A stretch of 54,740 nucleotides of DNA from CALMKX01 sp044869955. Lineage in GTDB: Bacteria; Acidobacteriota; Thermoanaerobaculia; Multivoradales; SZUA-115. The stretch spans positions 1 to 54,740 of the forward strand of contig JBIOYC010000178.1 in assembly GCA_044869955.1 (NCBI GenBank), in the 5' to 3' direction. Position 1 is the first letter of the stretch. Each line of letters begins with the position of its first letter. Made by a program: the position numbers and the translations under genes. Below the pieces are notes generated by a model. That model worked only from the letters and a program-made list of their open reading frames with translations, did no database searches and was not told the DNA's origin. Positions 1-7,902 of the stretch are shown here, one piece after another.

Positions 1-69
1 CGGTGGGCAAGACGCTCAGCCGCCGAGCCGGAAGCCCGAGGCGGCTGCTACTCCGGGTAGGATCCCGCC
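1..69. other. Left-edge noncoding segment
   Basis: This short stretch lies ahead of the first gene. It is GC-rich, and I see no convincing promoter or strong Shine-Dalgarno sequence. A weak AGGATCC lies about 5 bases before the ATG at 70. It may belong to an upstream gene outside the window. Confidence 0.4.
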
Positions 70-777
70 ATGAACGCCCAAGAGATCCTGGCCGAGCTGG
101 CGCCTCTCGGTAGTGCCGGCTACAAGAAGGTGATGCTCCAGCATGGCGTCCGCGAGCCTTTCTTCGGGGTCAAGATCGAGGACCTGAAGAAGATCCAGAA
201 GCGGATCAAGGTCGACTACCAGCTCTCCCTCGACCTCTACGCCACCGGCAACAGCGATGCGATGTACCTGGCCGGGTTGATCGCCGACGACGCCCGGATG
301 ACTCGGGAAGACCTCGAGCGCTGGGTGGACGATGCTTACTGCCCGATGCACTCCGAGTACACCGTGCCCTGGGTGGCCACCGGCAACCCCCTCGGACGCG
401 AGCTGGCTCTCGAATGGATCGAGTCGGACCGAGACACGGTCGCCGCCGCCGGATGGGCCACCCTCGGCAGCCTGGTCTCGGTCAAGCCCGACGCCGAGCT
501 CGACCTCGGCGAGCTCGAGCGCCTGCTCGAGAGGGTGCGCGACACCCTCCACGACCAGCCCAACCGCGTGCGCTACGTGATGAACGGCTTCGTGATCGGC
601 GTGGGCTGCTACGTGTCGGCCTTGACCGCCAAGGCCCGCGAAGTGGCGGCGGACCTGGGCGCGGTGACGGTGGACATGGGCGGCACGTGCTGCAAGGTGC
701 CGGACGCCCTCGACTACATCGCCAAGGTCGAGAAGCGCGGCACCCTGGGCAAGAAGCGCAAGTCGGTGAAGTGCTGA
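70..777 (+). CDS. DNA alkylation repair protein, AlkD-like
   Basis: This 235-residue protein resembles the AlkD/AlkC-type DNA alkylation repair family (PF08713), all-helical HEAT-like repeat glycosylases that remove alkylated purines. The sequence shows the family's usual features: an N-terminal helical region with GVKIEDLKKIQKRIK (about residues 33-47), a central SEYTVPWVATGNP segment, and a C-terminal ADLGAVTVDMGGTCCKVPDA stretch before a lysine-rich tail. The length fits the family. The catalytic Asp/Trp pair of characterised AlkD enzymes was not aligned, so activity is inferred. The ATG at 70 is the first in-frame start and has only a weak ribosome site. The gene converges on the next one with a gap of 7 bases. 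It has no evident link to the biosynthetic operon. Confidence 0.75.
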   Translation: MNAQEILAELAPLGSAGYKKVMLQHGVREPFFGVKIEDLKKIQKRIKVDYQLSLDLYATGNSDAMYLAGLIADDARMTREDLERWVDDAYCPMHSEYTVPWVATGNPLGRELALEWIESDRDTVAAAGWATLGSLVSVKPDAELDLGELERLLERVRDTLHDQPNRVRYVMNGFVIGVGCYVSALTAKAREVAADLGAVTVDMGGTCCKVPDALDYIAKVEKRGTLGKKRKSVKC

Positions 778-784
778 GGGCGAG

Positions 785-1345
785 CTACGAGAAGAACCGC
801 CCCAGCTCGAGCTCGATCGCCTCGAAGGGAGGCACGGCGGCGCGGTCTTCCGGAGTCCATGCGCCGAGGCGGAACCAGCCCCCCTGCCGGGCCTCGTAGG
901 CTTCGAGGAGGCGAGCCGGCAGGTCGAGCAGCCAGTAGTGCGGTACCCCTGAGCGCAGGTAGAGATCGGCTTTGAGCACTCGGTCGCGCTGGATGCTCGA
1001 GGGAGAGATCACCTCACAGATCCAGTCGGGCACCACCACGACCGGCCCTTCTTGAGGCAGCTCGGGAAGCCGCTCGCGGCGCCATCCGACCAGGTCCGGG
1101 CTGACGATGTCGTGGGGGCCGAACGCCACGTCGGGCTCGACGACCAGCCACCAGCCCCCCGGGCCGCCCTCGCCGAAGTCGAACGGCCGGCCGAGCGAGG
1201 CACTGAGCGCCATCTGCCCGCGGCCGTGGCGGGGGCGAGGCCGCGGCTGGAGGATCAGCTCTCCGCCGAGGACTTCCGCCTTGAGCTCCTCGGGCGCGGT
1301 GAGGATCTCGTGCCAGCCGGCCATTCGCCGGATTGGTTCAGCCAT
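785..1345 (-). CDS. Uma2 family (DUF820) putative endonuclease
   Basis: This 186-residue protein has the layout of Uma2/DUF820 proteins (PF05685), a restriction-endonuclease-like PD-(D/E)xK fold family whose biological role is mostly unproved. Visible marks are SPDLVGWRRE (about residue 82 onward), then PDWICEVISPSS with the family Glu, a Lys in DRVLKADLYL, and the characteristic GVPHYWLLD near residue 134. The start at 1345 gives MAEPIRRMAGW. A second in-frame ATG at 1324 (M8) could be used instead, and neither has a clear Shine-Dalgarno sequence. The gene lies 39 bases downstream of the WD40 gene on the same strand and could be co-transcribed with it. DUF820 genes are often present in many copies in GC-rich environmental bacteria. 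Confidence 0.75.
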   Translation of the reverse strand: MAEPIRRMAGWHEILTAPEELKAEVLGGELILQPRPRPRHGRGQMALSASLGRPFDFGEGGPGGWWLVVEPDVAFGPHDIVSPDLVGWRRERLPELPQEGPVVVVPDWICEVISPSSIQRDRVLKADLYLRSGVPHYWLLDLPARLLEAYEARQGGWFRLGAWTPEDRAAVPPFEAIELELGRFFS

Positions 1346-1384
1346 GGAGCCGAGGATACGCCAAGCGACGGCCGCGGACTCGCT

Positions 1385-3514
1385 TCAGCTCGGCAGCTGC
1401 GCGGGGTACCGGGCCGGTCCCTGGGGGGGAGATCCCTCGGCTTCGCTCGGGATGACTTGGGGGGAGGCGTCGAGGATCCGGATGGTGCTGTCGAGAGTGA
1501 GGGCCGCCAGGCGGCGGCCGTCGGGGTGCCAGGTGACGGCCCAGACGGTGGTCCCCATCGGCAGAGTGAGCAGCAGCTCGCCGGCGGCTGGGTCCCAGAT
1601 CCGCACGGTCTCGTCGCTCGAGGCCGTGGCCAGGCGTCTGCCGTCCGGCGAGAAGGCGAGGTCGTGGATGGCGTCCCCGTGGCCCGCGAGGGTGGCGAGG
1701 CGACGGCCGCTGGCGACCTCCCAGAGCGAGACCAGGCGGTCGCCACCGCCCAGCGCCAGGACCTCGCCGGCCGGGTGGAAGGCGGCCACCAGCGAGCCAC
1801 GGCCGTGCTCGAGGCGGCGTGCCTCCTTGCGCTCGGGCCAGTCCCACACCACCGCCGTGCCGTCGGCCCCGGCGGCGACCAGCCAGCGCCCGTCCGGGCT
1901 CCAGAGCACGTCGGCGATGGCGCGGCCCTGATGATCCAGCTCGACCGCCAGGTCCCCGGAGGGCACCCACCACACCTTGACCTTGCCTGGCACCGTGGGT
2001 GCCGCCACCAGCGCCTCCCTCGGATGGAAGGCGAGGCCGGTGATCTGGCGGTCGGGGACCCGGTCCAGCTCGGCGAGGCGGGAGGCCGAGGCCGCGTCCC
2101 AGAGCAGGATGCGGCCGTCGTTGCCGGTGGTGGCGAGGAGGCGGCCGTCGGCCGAGAGGGCCAGTCGTACCCCCGACACCTCGTTCGCCTGGAAGGAGGA
2201 CACGAGCCGCCCGGAGGCGGCGTCCCGCACCTCGGTCAGCCCGCTCCAGCCGGTGCTGAGGGCCCGGCCGCCGTCGGCGGTGAAGACCAGGTCGTACTGG
2301 TCGTGCTCGATCGGCCAGCGGGTGAGCGTTGGCTCGAGGGCCGGCAAGTCCCAGGCGCGCACGGTGCCGTCCCCTCCGGCGGAGTAGAGCCAACGGCCGT
2401 CGGCGCTCGCCGTGAGGGCGGCGAGCGGCCCCGAGTGGCCGTGGAGCACCCGGCGCTGCCGGCCGGTCGCGGGGTCCCAGAGGCGCAGGGTCGAGTCCCC
2501 CGAGGCGGCGGCCAGGGTGACCCCGCCGGCGAGGAACACGACGCCGTTGATCGACTGGGTCTGGCCCTCGGCCTGGCCGACCAGGGTGGCCGTCAGGCGC
2601 CCCTCGGCGACGTTCCACAGCCGCACGCTGCCGTCCTTGGCCCCCACGGCCAGCCGCGAGCCGTCCGGGCTCCAGGCGAGCGACTGAACGGCCCGGTAGA
2701 CCTCGGACTCGGGAGGCATCAGCCGGGCCGCGAGGGTCCAGCCGGCGGTGTCCCAGACGGCCACGTCGAAGTCCCAGGTGCCGGCCGCGAAGCGCTTGCC
2801 GTCCGGGCTGAAGGCCGCCGCCACGATCGGCTTGACGCCCTGCTCCAGGGAGTGGAGGAGGCGGCCGTCCGCGGTGCTCCACACCTTGACCACGCCCCAC
2901 ACCCCCCGCTCCGGCGTGCGGTCCCAGGAGGTCGAGACCAGGGTGGCGCCGTCCGGGCTCCAGGCCAGGACCGCGATGCCTCGGCCCACGCCTTCGAGGC
3001 GAAGGACCTCCCGGCCGGTCGCCACGGTCCACAGGCGCACCGTGCCATCGGACGAGGCGGTCGCCAGCCGGGCGCCGTCGGGGGAGAAGCGGGCGTTCCA
3101 CACCGTCTTGGTATGCCCGGCCAGCTCGGCCACGAGCCCACCGTCGGCCCGCCACAGCTTGACCGTCGGCTCGGCCGAGGTGGTCGCCAGGAGCCGGCCA
3201 TCCGGGCTCACGGCGACGTCGGTCAGGGGGCTGCCGTGGGCGGCGATCACCCGGCTGCTCTCGTCGGCGCGGGCCGAGAGATAGCGCCACTCCCAGCCCC
3301 GCAGGCGCTCTGGCGCCTCGGCCAGCCAGCGCTTGGCCGCGGCGGTCTGATGAAGGCGAAGCGAAGCCTCCGCGCTCGCCAGGCTGGCGAGGTAGAGCCG
3401 GTGCTCGAGGTCGGGGAGGGGTGGGGGCGCGGGCGTCTGGGCCGCGGCGGTGGTGGCGAGGAGGGCGGCGGCCAACGCCGGGCCGGCGACTTCCGCGAGG
3501 CGATGACATAGCAT
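1385..3514 (-). CDS. Secreted protein with 14 WD40 repeats
   Basis: The 709-residue product begins with a likely Sec signal peptide (hydrophobic Ala/Leu stretch at about residues 9-25, probable cleavage after the AAA of TTAAAQT). A short helical segment follows, LEHRLYLASLASAEASLRLHQ, of the kind seen in proteins that carry WD40 propellers behind a kinase or sensor. From about residue 90 to 680 I count 14 WD40 units with recurring FSPDGxxLATASxDxTVRLW. That is enough for two seven-bladed propellers, a scaffold for protein contacts rather than an enzyme. No kinase or protease domain is present, so the partner is unknown. Units 8, 10 and 12 are the most degenerate. The last 20 or so residues are encoded by a dispersed DNA repeat (1430-1456) and are unlikely to be part of the fold. 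Confidence 0.8.
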   Translation of the reverse strand: MLCHRLAEVAGPALAAALLATTAAAQTPAPPPLPDLEHRLYLASLASAEASLRLHQTAAAKRWLAEAPERLRGWEWRYLSARADESSRVIAAHGSPLTDVAVSPDGRLLATTSAEPTVKLWRADGGLVAELAGHTKTVWNARFSPDGARLATASSDGTVRLWTVATGREVLRLEGVGRGIAVLAWSPDGATLVSTSWDRTPERGVWGVVKVWSTADGRLLHSLEQGVKPIVAAAFSPDGKRFAAGTWDFDVAVWDTAGWTLAARLMPPESEVYRAVQSLAWSPDGSRLAVGAKDGSVRLWNVAEGRLTATLVGQAEGQTQSINGVVFLAGGVTLAAASGDSTLRLWDPATGRQRRVLHGHSGPLAALTASADGRWLYSAGGDGTVRAWDLPALEPTLTRWPIEHDQYDLVFTADGGRALSTGWSGLTEVRDAASGRLVSSFQANEVSGVRLALSADGRLLATTGNDGRILLWDAASASRLAELDRVPDRQITGLAFHPREALVAAPTVPGKVKVWWVPSGDLAVELDHQGRAIADVLWSPDGRWLVAAGADGTAVVWDWPERKEARRLEHGRGSLVAAFHPAGEVLALGGGDRLVSLWEVASGRRLATLAGHGDAIHDLAFSPDGRRLATASSDETVRIWDPAAGELLLTLPMGTTVWAVTWHPDGRRLAALTLDSTIRILDASPQVIPSEAEGSPPQGPARYPAQLPS
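1430..1456. repeat. Dispersed short interspersed repeat in the 3' end of the WD40 gene
   Basis: The segment reads agatccctcggcttcgctc then gggatgac on the plus strand. ATCCC at one side and GGGAT at the other make an imperfect palindrome. I recognise this from memory as a very widespread intergenic repeat whose chance translations (SEAEGS in one frame, HPERSRG in another) recur in databases. Here it lies inside the reading frame and supplies the C-terminal VIPSEAEGS residues of the WD40 protein. It is flanked by runs of G, which fits insertion at or near the original gene end. Confidence 0.5.
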
Positions 3515-3525
3515 GATTGAAGGCG

Positions 3526-4521
3526 ATGATAACGGAACGACAGGATGCCCCGGCGCCCCTGGCGGGTGAGCCGTCCGAGCCGCCCGTGGCGTGGTGCCTG
3601 GGTGCTCCGGCGAGCGGTCCGCGCAGCCTCGAGCCCGCGGAGCTGGCCGAGGTCCGCGGGCTGCGCGCCCGGACCTGGAGCAGGCTCTGGCAGGTGCCGG
3701 CGATCCTCCTGGGGGCCCTGGCCGCCGTGGTGGTCGTCGCCCTGCTCGAGCCCAGGGTCCCGGCCTCGCTGGAGGGGCTGCCGGCCTTTCTCATCGGCGT
3801 GGTCGCGCTCCTGGCTCCGGCCTTCGCCGTGCTGCGGCTGCGCGACCTGGTGCGGCGAGCCCGTGCCCTGGGCCAGGACCTCGAGCTGGGGCAGGTCGAG
3901 ACCTTCAGCGCTCCAGGAGGGGAGCCGGCCCGCCACGTCGAGGTCCTGCCTCGCTCTCAGCTGGTCTTCCGGCTCGACGGGGCGGCCCCCCGGAAGCCCC
4001 GGCAGGTGGACATCGCCCGCGCCGCCGCCGCGCCGCGCGATGCCGTGCGCTGGGCCTTTCCCCGCAGCTGGGCGGGGGAGAGCGAGGACGTCGAGGGCCT
4101 CTCGCGCCGGCGCCTGTCCGAGGGCGAGAGGGCGGAGCTCACGCGGTCGATCCGCTCCCTGCGCAAGCCCTCGGGCTGCCTGCTCGGCCTCGCCGGGCTC
4201 TTCCTGCTGATGGTGACGGCCATGGCCATCAATCACTGGCGGGGCGGGCCGATCGAGACCAGCTTCATGGACTTCTTCCTCGGCGTGCTCTGGACCTTCG
4301 CCCTGGGCCGGGGGATCTTCCACTACGTACGGGCGCGGCGGCTCGCCGAGCGCCTCGACTTCGATCTCGACGCCGGCTGGGTGGCGGTCATGGCGAGAGA
4401 GGGCGCCGCCGCCGGTGAGCCGCCCTCGCCGGGCGATCTCGAGGTCCTGCCCACCGCCGGGCTGCCCTGGACCGAATCCGGCCGGCCGGCACCCTGGCGC
4501 TTCGAGATGGGCGTGGGGTGA
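3526..4521 (+). CDS. Unrecognised membrane protein with four predicted helices
   Basis: I do not recognise a family for this 331-residue protein. It shows two pairs of hydrophobic segments: about residues 56-75 (VPAILLGALAAVVVV), 84-105, 217-236 (GCLLGLAGLFLLMVTAMAI) and 247-266. A charged soluble region of about 110 residues lies between the pairs. The N-terminus is Pro/Ala-rich and has no signal peptide. I chose the ATG at 3526 over a TTG at 3517 because it gives MITERQ directly and matches usual start preference. The start is only 11 bases from the divergent start of the WD40 gene. Downstream is a strong hairpin shared with the converging IPTL-CTERM gene. An integral membrane location is likely; the function is unknown. 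Confidence 0.6.
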   Translation: MITERQDAPAPLAGEPSEPPVAWCLGAPASGPRSLEPAELAEVRGLRARTWSRLWQVPAILLGALAAVVVVALLEPRVPASLEGLPAFLIGVVALLAPAFAVLRLRDLVRRARALGQDLELGQVETFSAPGGEPARHVEVLPRSQLVFRLDGAAPRKPRQVDIARAAAAPRDAVRWAFPRSWAGESEDVEGLSRRRLSEGERAELTRSIRSLRKPSGCLLGLAGLFLLMVTAMAINHWRGGPIETSFMDFFLGVLWTFALGRGIFHYVRARRLAERLDFDLDAGWVAVMAREGAAAGEPPSPGDLEVLPTAGLPWTESGRPAPWRFEMGVG

Positions 4522-4580
4522 GGCTGCCGGCCGCGAGAGCCACCCGGGTGGATCCGGCGCGGGTGCTGCGGGAGGAGTGA

Positions 4581-4608
4581 GGGCCGCCGGCAGAGGCGCC
4601 GGCGGCCC
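4581..4608. terminator. GC hairpin between convergent genes
   Basis: A perfect 11-bp stem (GGGCCGCCGGC at 4581-4591 with GCCGGCGGCCC at 4598-4608) closes a 6-base loop, AGAGGC. It sits in the 108-base gap between two converging genes, where a bidirectional terminator is expected. There is no T-tract on either side, so termination may depend on stem strength or Rho. Confidence 0.6.
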
Positions 4609-4629
4609 GCGGCAGGAGAAGCCTCCAGG

Positions 4630-6402
4630 TCAGACCAGGCGGCGCCGGCGCCGGGTGAAGAAGATCGCCAGCAGGGCCAGAGCACCGGCCAGCAGGCCCA
4701 GGCCGATCCCGTCGAGGGTCGGGATCGCCGGCGCAACCGACGGCGCTCCCTGGCAGGAGAAGAGCGTGATGTCGTCGACCGTGAAGTTGGTCGTCGCGGC
4801 GGTCGTCTGCACGCCGCGCAGCAGCAGGGTGTGCACGCCGCCGTCGGCATAGGCCGAGAGGTCGATCACCACCGGGGCGAAGCCGCCGGTGTAGGTCGGG
4901 CTCCCCTCGAAGGCCTGGAAGAGCACGTCACCGTCGACGCTCACCTCGAGGAAGTCGTTGCCCGTACCACTGGATTGGCCGTTCCAGAGGTAGAAGGTCA
5001 GCTCGGAGGTGATGCCCTGGGGGATCGTGATCGCCTGCGAGAGGGTCCCCTCCTCGACCGCCTCGGCGCCCCCGAACCAGGCGAAGACCTGGCCGGAGCG
5101 GGGGCCCACCGTGGCGCCGCCGTCGCCGCAGAGGGCGAACAGGCAGAGGGGGGAGCCGAAGTTGGTCGAGGTCTCGACCCAGCTCGGGTTGTCGGCCGGG
5201 GGCTGGACCTCCTCGAAGCTGCCGTCGGAGACCAGCTGGGAGGTGCCGTTGGTGGTGATCGAGTCGGAGTTGTTGCCCGGGTTGTCGGGGATGCTGCTGG
5301 TCACGTTCGCCGCGGTGGTCACCGCCCCGCAGACCTGGAGCTGGACCGTCACCGTGCAGCTGGCCGTCGCCCCTTGAGCCAGGCTGCCGGCGTTCCAGGT
5401 CAGGGTGGTGCCCCCGAGGGTCGCGCCGCAGGAGTTGGACAGGTAGGTGAGGCCGGCCGGTAGGTCGGTCGTGACCACGACGCCGGACTGGCCCCCGGGG
5501 CCCTGGTTGGTGACCTCCAGGAAGTAGTCGAAGACCTGGAAGGGCTGCACCGGCTCCGTGCTCGCCGTCAGGCTCAGGGAGAGGTTGGGACCGGTGGGCA
5601 GGGTGAAGCAGACCGCCGTATTGGCCGGCACCGAGTTGAGGACGTTGCAGGCGTAGGTGAGGCCGGTGAAGTTGGCGGCGGTCGGGTTGCCCTGCAGGCC
5701 GGTGGTCGAGCCCTCGCCAGCCTCGGGGTTGCCGGCCGCGTACTGGAACACGATGTCGCCGGTCGTGTGGTAGAGGATCGCCTCCATGTCCCAGGGACCG
5801 CCCAGGCCCCCGTCGAAGTGCGAGATGTCGTTCCACATCAGCACGGTGCAGGCCTGCGCCGGACCCTGGGGGCGCGGGCAGTTGGCGAAGAACTCGCTGA
5901 ACGCGGCGCTGGTGCCGCCCGCGGTGATCAGGTTGTCATGGAGGACGTAGAGCCGGCGGCCGGCGGTGCCGGTGGGGAAACTGGGTACCGCCGGCACCGG
6001 GCAGTCGTTCGAGGGATCGGCACCGTCGTCGTTGAGGTCGGTCGTGACGTAGCCATCGACCGCCATCGACAGGGTCGAGACGTCGAGCCCATAGAGGTTG
6101 AACGACTGCTGCAGGCTCACCGGGCCCGCCGCCGCGTTGCCCGACACCACGAAGGAGCCGGTGCCCGAGATGTCCAGGAACTGGTAGGCACAGCCGCTCG
6201 CCTGGTCCGCGAAGGTGTAGCCGTAGCTGTCCGGTCCACCCGTGGCTTCCGGCGAGACCGACGAGCTCGAGGGGGGAGAGCTATCCACCTGGCCGCCGCT
6301 GGCGGCCGGGTGGCGAGCGAGGGGACTCTGCGCGGCGTCGGCCGCGAGGCTGCCGAGCAGCACGGCTACGGCGGCCACCGGGGTGAGAACCTGCCAGGTC
6401 AT
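4630..6402 (-). CDS. Secreted DUF11 repeat protein with IPTL-CTERM sorting signal
   Basis: The 590-residue product starts with a signal peptide (MTWQVLTPVAAVAVLLG, cleavage likely after AADA at about residue 23). A beta-rich N-terminal region follows with Cys residues and acidic metal-site-like stretches (DLNDDGADPSND). A DUF11-type domain lies around residues 270-385 (LSLTASTEPVQPF, VTNQGPGGQSGVVVTTDLPAGLTYL), and then a lectin- or carbohydrate-module-like region (residues 390-550) ending in FTVDDITLFSC. The tail AIPTLDGIGLGLL, then a hydrophobic helix and FFTRRRRR, is the IPTL-CTERM signal (TIGR04174 type), believed to be cut by an exosortase-like enzyme. The start at 6402 is supported by GGAGG at 6410-6414 and by the signal peptide; the much longer open frame upstream is not coding. 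The protein is probably surface-anchored, with unknown ligand. Confidence 0.8.
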   Translation of the reverse strand: MTWQVLTPVAAVAVLLGSLAADAAQSPLARHPAASGGQVDSSPPSSSSVSPEATGGPDSYGYTFADQASGCAYQFLDISGTGSFVVSGNAAAGPVSLQQSFNLYGLDVSTLSMAVDGYVTTDLNDDGADPSNDCPVPAVPSFPTGTAGRRLYVLHDNLITAGGTSAAFSEFFANCPRPQGPAQACTVLMWNDISHFDGGLGGPWDMEAILYHTTGDIVFQYAAGNPEAGEGSTTGLQGNPTAANFTGLTYACNVLNSVPANTAVCFTLPTGPNLSLSLTASTEPVQPFQVFDYFLEVTNQGPGGQSGVVVTTDLPAGLTYLSNSCGATLGGTTLTWNAGSLAQGATASCTVTVQLQVCGAVTTAANVTSSIPDNPGNNSDSITTNGTSQLVSDGSFEEVQPPADNPSWVETSTNFGSPLCLFALCGDGGATVGPRSGQVFAWFGGAEAVEEGTLSQAITIPQGITSELTFYLWNGQSSGTGNDFLEVSVDGDVLFQAFEGSPTYTGGFAPVVIDLSAYADGGVHTLLLRGVQTTAATTNFTVDDITLFSCQGAPSVAPAIPTLDGIGLGLLAGALALLAIFFTRRRRRLV

Positions 6403-6588
6403 GAGGGATCCTCCGTGATTCGGTCCACCTTCTCCATGAAGGCTTCGGCTTATCGAGTGGCCCGCTCCGCGGCCCCTGCCCCGCGAGCCAGGAGCTCGCG
6501 CAGGAAACGGCACGGGAGGAGCGGATCTACCTGTCGGCGTACACTGACGGACTTCTGGATTGCAGGAGCAGGATTCGGCGAGAAGACG
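6403..6588. promoter_or_regulatory. Divergent intergenic region
   Basis: These 186 bases separate the divergent IPTL-CTERM and MFS genes, so they should carry promoters in both directions. A good Shine-Dalgarno (GGAGG on the minus strand at 6410-6414) serves the IPTL-CTERM gene. I could not fix a convincing -35/-10 pair for either side; TACACT at 6539-6544 is a possible but weak -10 toward the MFS gene. Confidence 0.35.
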
Positions 6589-7902
6589 ATGAAGCGGTTC
6601 CTCCCCCTCTGGATCGGCCAGGTGATCTCGGCTCTGGGCTCCGGCCTCACCGGCTTCGGTCTGGGGGTCTGGGTCTACCAGGCGACCGGTTCGGTCTCGC
6701 GCTTCGCCTTCATCACCCTGTGCTCGGTGCTGCCGGGGATCCTCCTGGCGCCCGTGGCGGGCGTGCTGATCGACCGTTTCGATCGCCGCCTCGTGCTGGC
6801 GGTCAGCAACCTCGGGTCGGCGGTGATCGTCGGCTCCATCGCGTTGCTGCTGCTGACCGGGCGCTTCGAGGTCTGGCATCTCTACGGCTTGCTGTCGGTG
6901 CAGTCGCTGTTTCAGGCCCTGCACCTGCCGGGGCTGATGGCGCTGACCTCCGCTCTGGTCGGGCGCGAGCAGGTGGGCCGTGCGAGCGGGATGATCGAGC
7001 TGGGGGATGCCCTGGCGCGCATCCTGGCGCCTTCGCTGGCCGGGGTCCTGCTCTCCAGCCTCGGCCTGGAGAGCCTGCTGGCGCTCGACTTCGCGAGCTT
7101 CCTGATCGGGGCGGCGGCCCTGGTCTTCGTGGCTCCGGCGGCGGGCCGGGTCGCCGAGACCGCCGGTCGTATCCAGCGCGGCGTCTTCCAGGAGGCGCGA
7201 GAGGGCTGGCGCTTCCTGGCCGGCCAGCCCGGCTTGCTCTCCCTGCTCGGCTTCTTCGCCGCCTTCAACCTGGTAGGCGGCTTCATCCAGGTCCTGCTCA
7301 CGCCCCTGGTGCTGTCCTTCGCCCCCCCCGCCGCGGTCGGCCTGGTGGTCTCCAGCGCCGGCGTCGGGATCCTGCTCGGCAGCCTGCTCGCCAGCAGCTG
7401 GAAGGGGCCCCAGCGCCGTACGCGCTGGATCCTCAACCTGTCGCTCTTCCAGAGCTTGATCCTGATGTTGGGGGGGGCGCGACCGAGCGTCCTGTTGATT
7501 GGGGCTGCCGTCGTGGCCTACGCCTTCTGCGCGCCGCTGGTCAACTCGATGAGCCAGTCGATCTGGTTGCTGCGCACCCCGCGGGAGATCCAGGGGCGCG
7601 TCTTCTCGCTGCGCCGCATGGCGGCGTGGTCGACCCTGCCGCTCGCCTACGGCCTCGCCGGCCCCTTGGCCGACCGTGTCTTCGAGCCGCTGATGCGCCA
7701 AGGGGGAGCCCTCGCCCCCTGGCTGGGAGGATTGATCGGCTCCGGACCGGGCCGCGGCATCGCCCTCTTCTTCGTGCTTCTCGGCCTGTGGTCGTCGGTC
7801 GTCCTCTTCCTGGCGTACGGCTACCGTCCCCTGCGCGAGCTCGACGCCATCGAGGGACCGGGGCTGCCGCCGACCGTTGGGGTCACCGAGCTCGAGCACT
7901 AA
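6589..7902 (+). CDS. MFS efflux transporter (EntS/MFS_3-like)
   Basis: This 437-residue protein has the repeated hydrophobic segments of a 12-helix major facilitator. It begins PLWIGQVISALGSGLTGFGLGVWVYQATGS, a motif typical of the EntS/MFS_3 group of drug and siderophore exporters. The helix 2-3 loop DRFDRRL (about residues 62-68) fits the MFS signature position. The frame is open far upstream, but that part lacks hydrophobic segments, so I chose the ATG at 6589, which follows a plausible GGAGCAGG. Its stop codon overlaps the stop of the converging permease gene. MFS proteins of this group are commonly encoded next to NRPS and PKS clusters, so export of the lipopeptide made downstream is a reasonable inference. 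The gene is not in the synthetase operon and could be independent. Confidence 0.8.
   Translation: MKRFLPLWIGQVISALGSGLTGFGLGVWVYQATGSVSRFAFITLCSVLPGILLAPVAGVLIDRFDRRLVLAVSNLGSAVIVGSIALLLLTGRFEVWHLYGLLSVQSLFQALHLPGLMALTSALVGREQVGRASGMIELGDALARILAPSLAGVLLSSLGLESLLALDFASFLIGAAALVFVAPAAGRVAETAGRIQRGVFQEAREGWRFLAGQPGLLSLLGFFAAFNLVGGFIQVLLTPLVLSFAPPAAVGLVVSSAGVGILLGSLLASSWKGPQRRTRWILNLSLFQSLILMLGGARPSVLLIGAAVVAYAFCAPLVNSMSQSIWLLRTPREIQGRVFSLRRMAAWSTLPLAYGLAGPLADRVFEPLMRQGGALAPWLGGLIGSGPGRGIALFFVLLGLWSSVVLFLAYGYRPLRELDAIEGPGLPPTVGVTELEH

Noticed and set aside
5767..6588. N-terminal extension of the MFS gene
   Set aside because: The extended part overlaps the IPTL-CTERM gene antisense and has no hydrophobic helices; the ATG at 6589 starts a normal first MFS helix.
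6403..7899. N-terminal extension of the IPTL-CTERM gene on the minus strand up to 7899
   Set aside because: The extension is antisense to MFS coding sequence. A signal peptide and GGAGG ribosome site fix the start at 6402.
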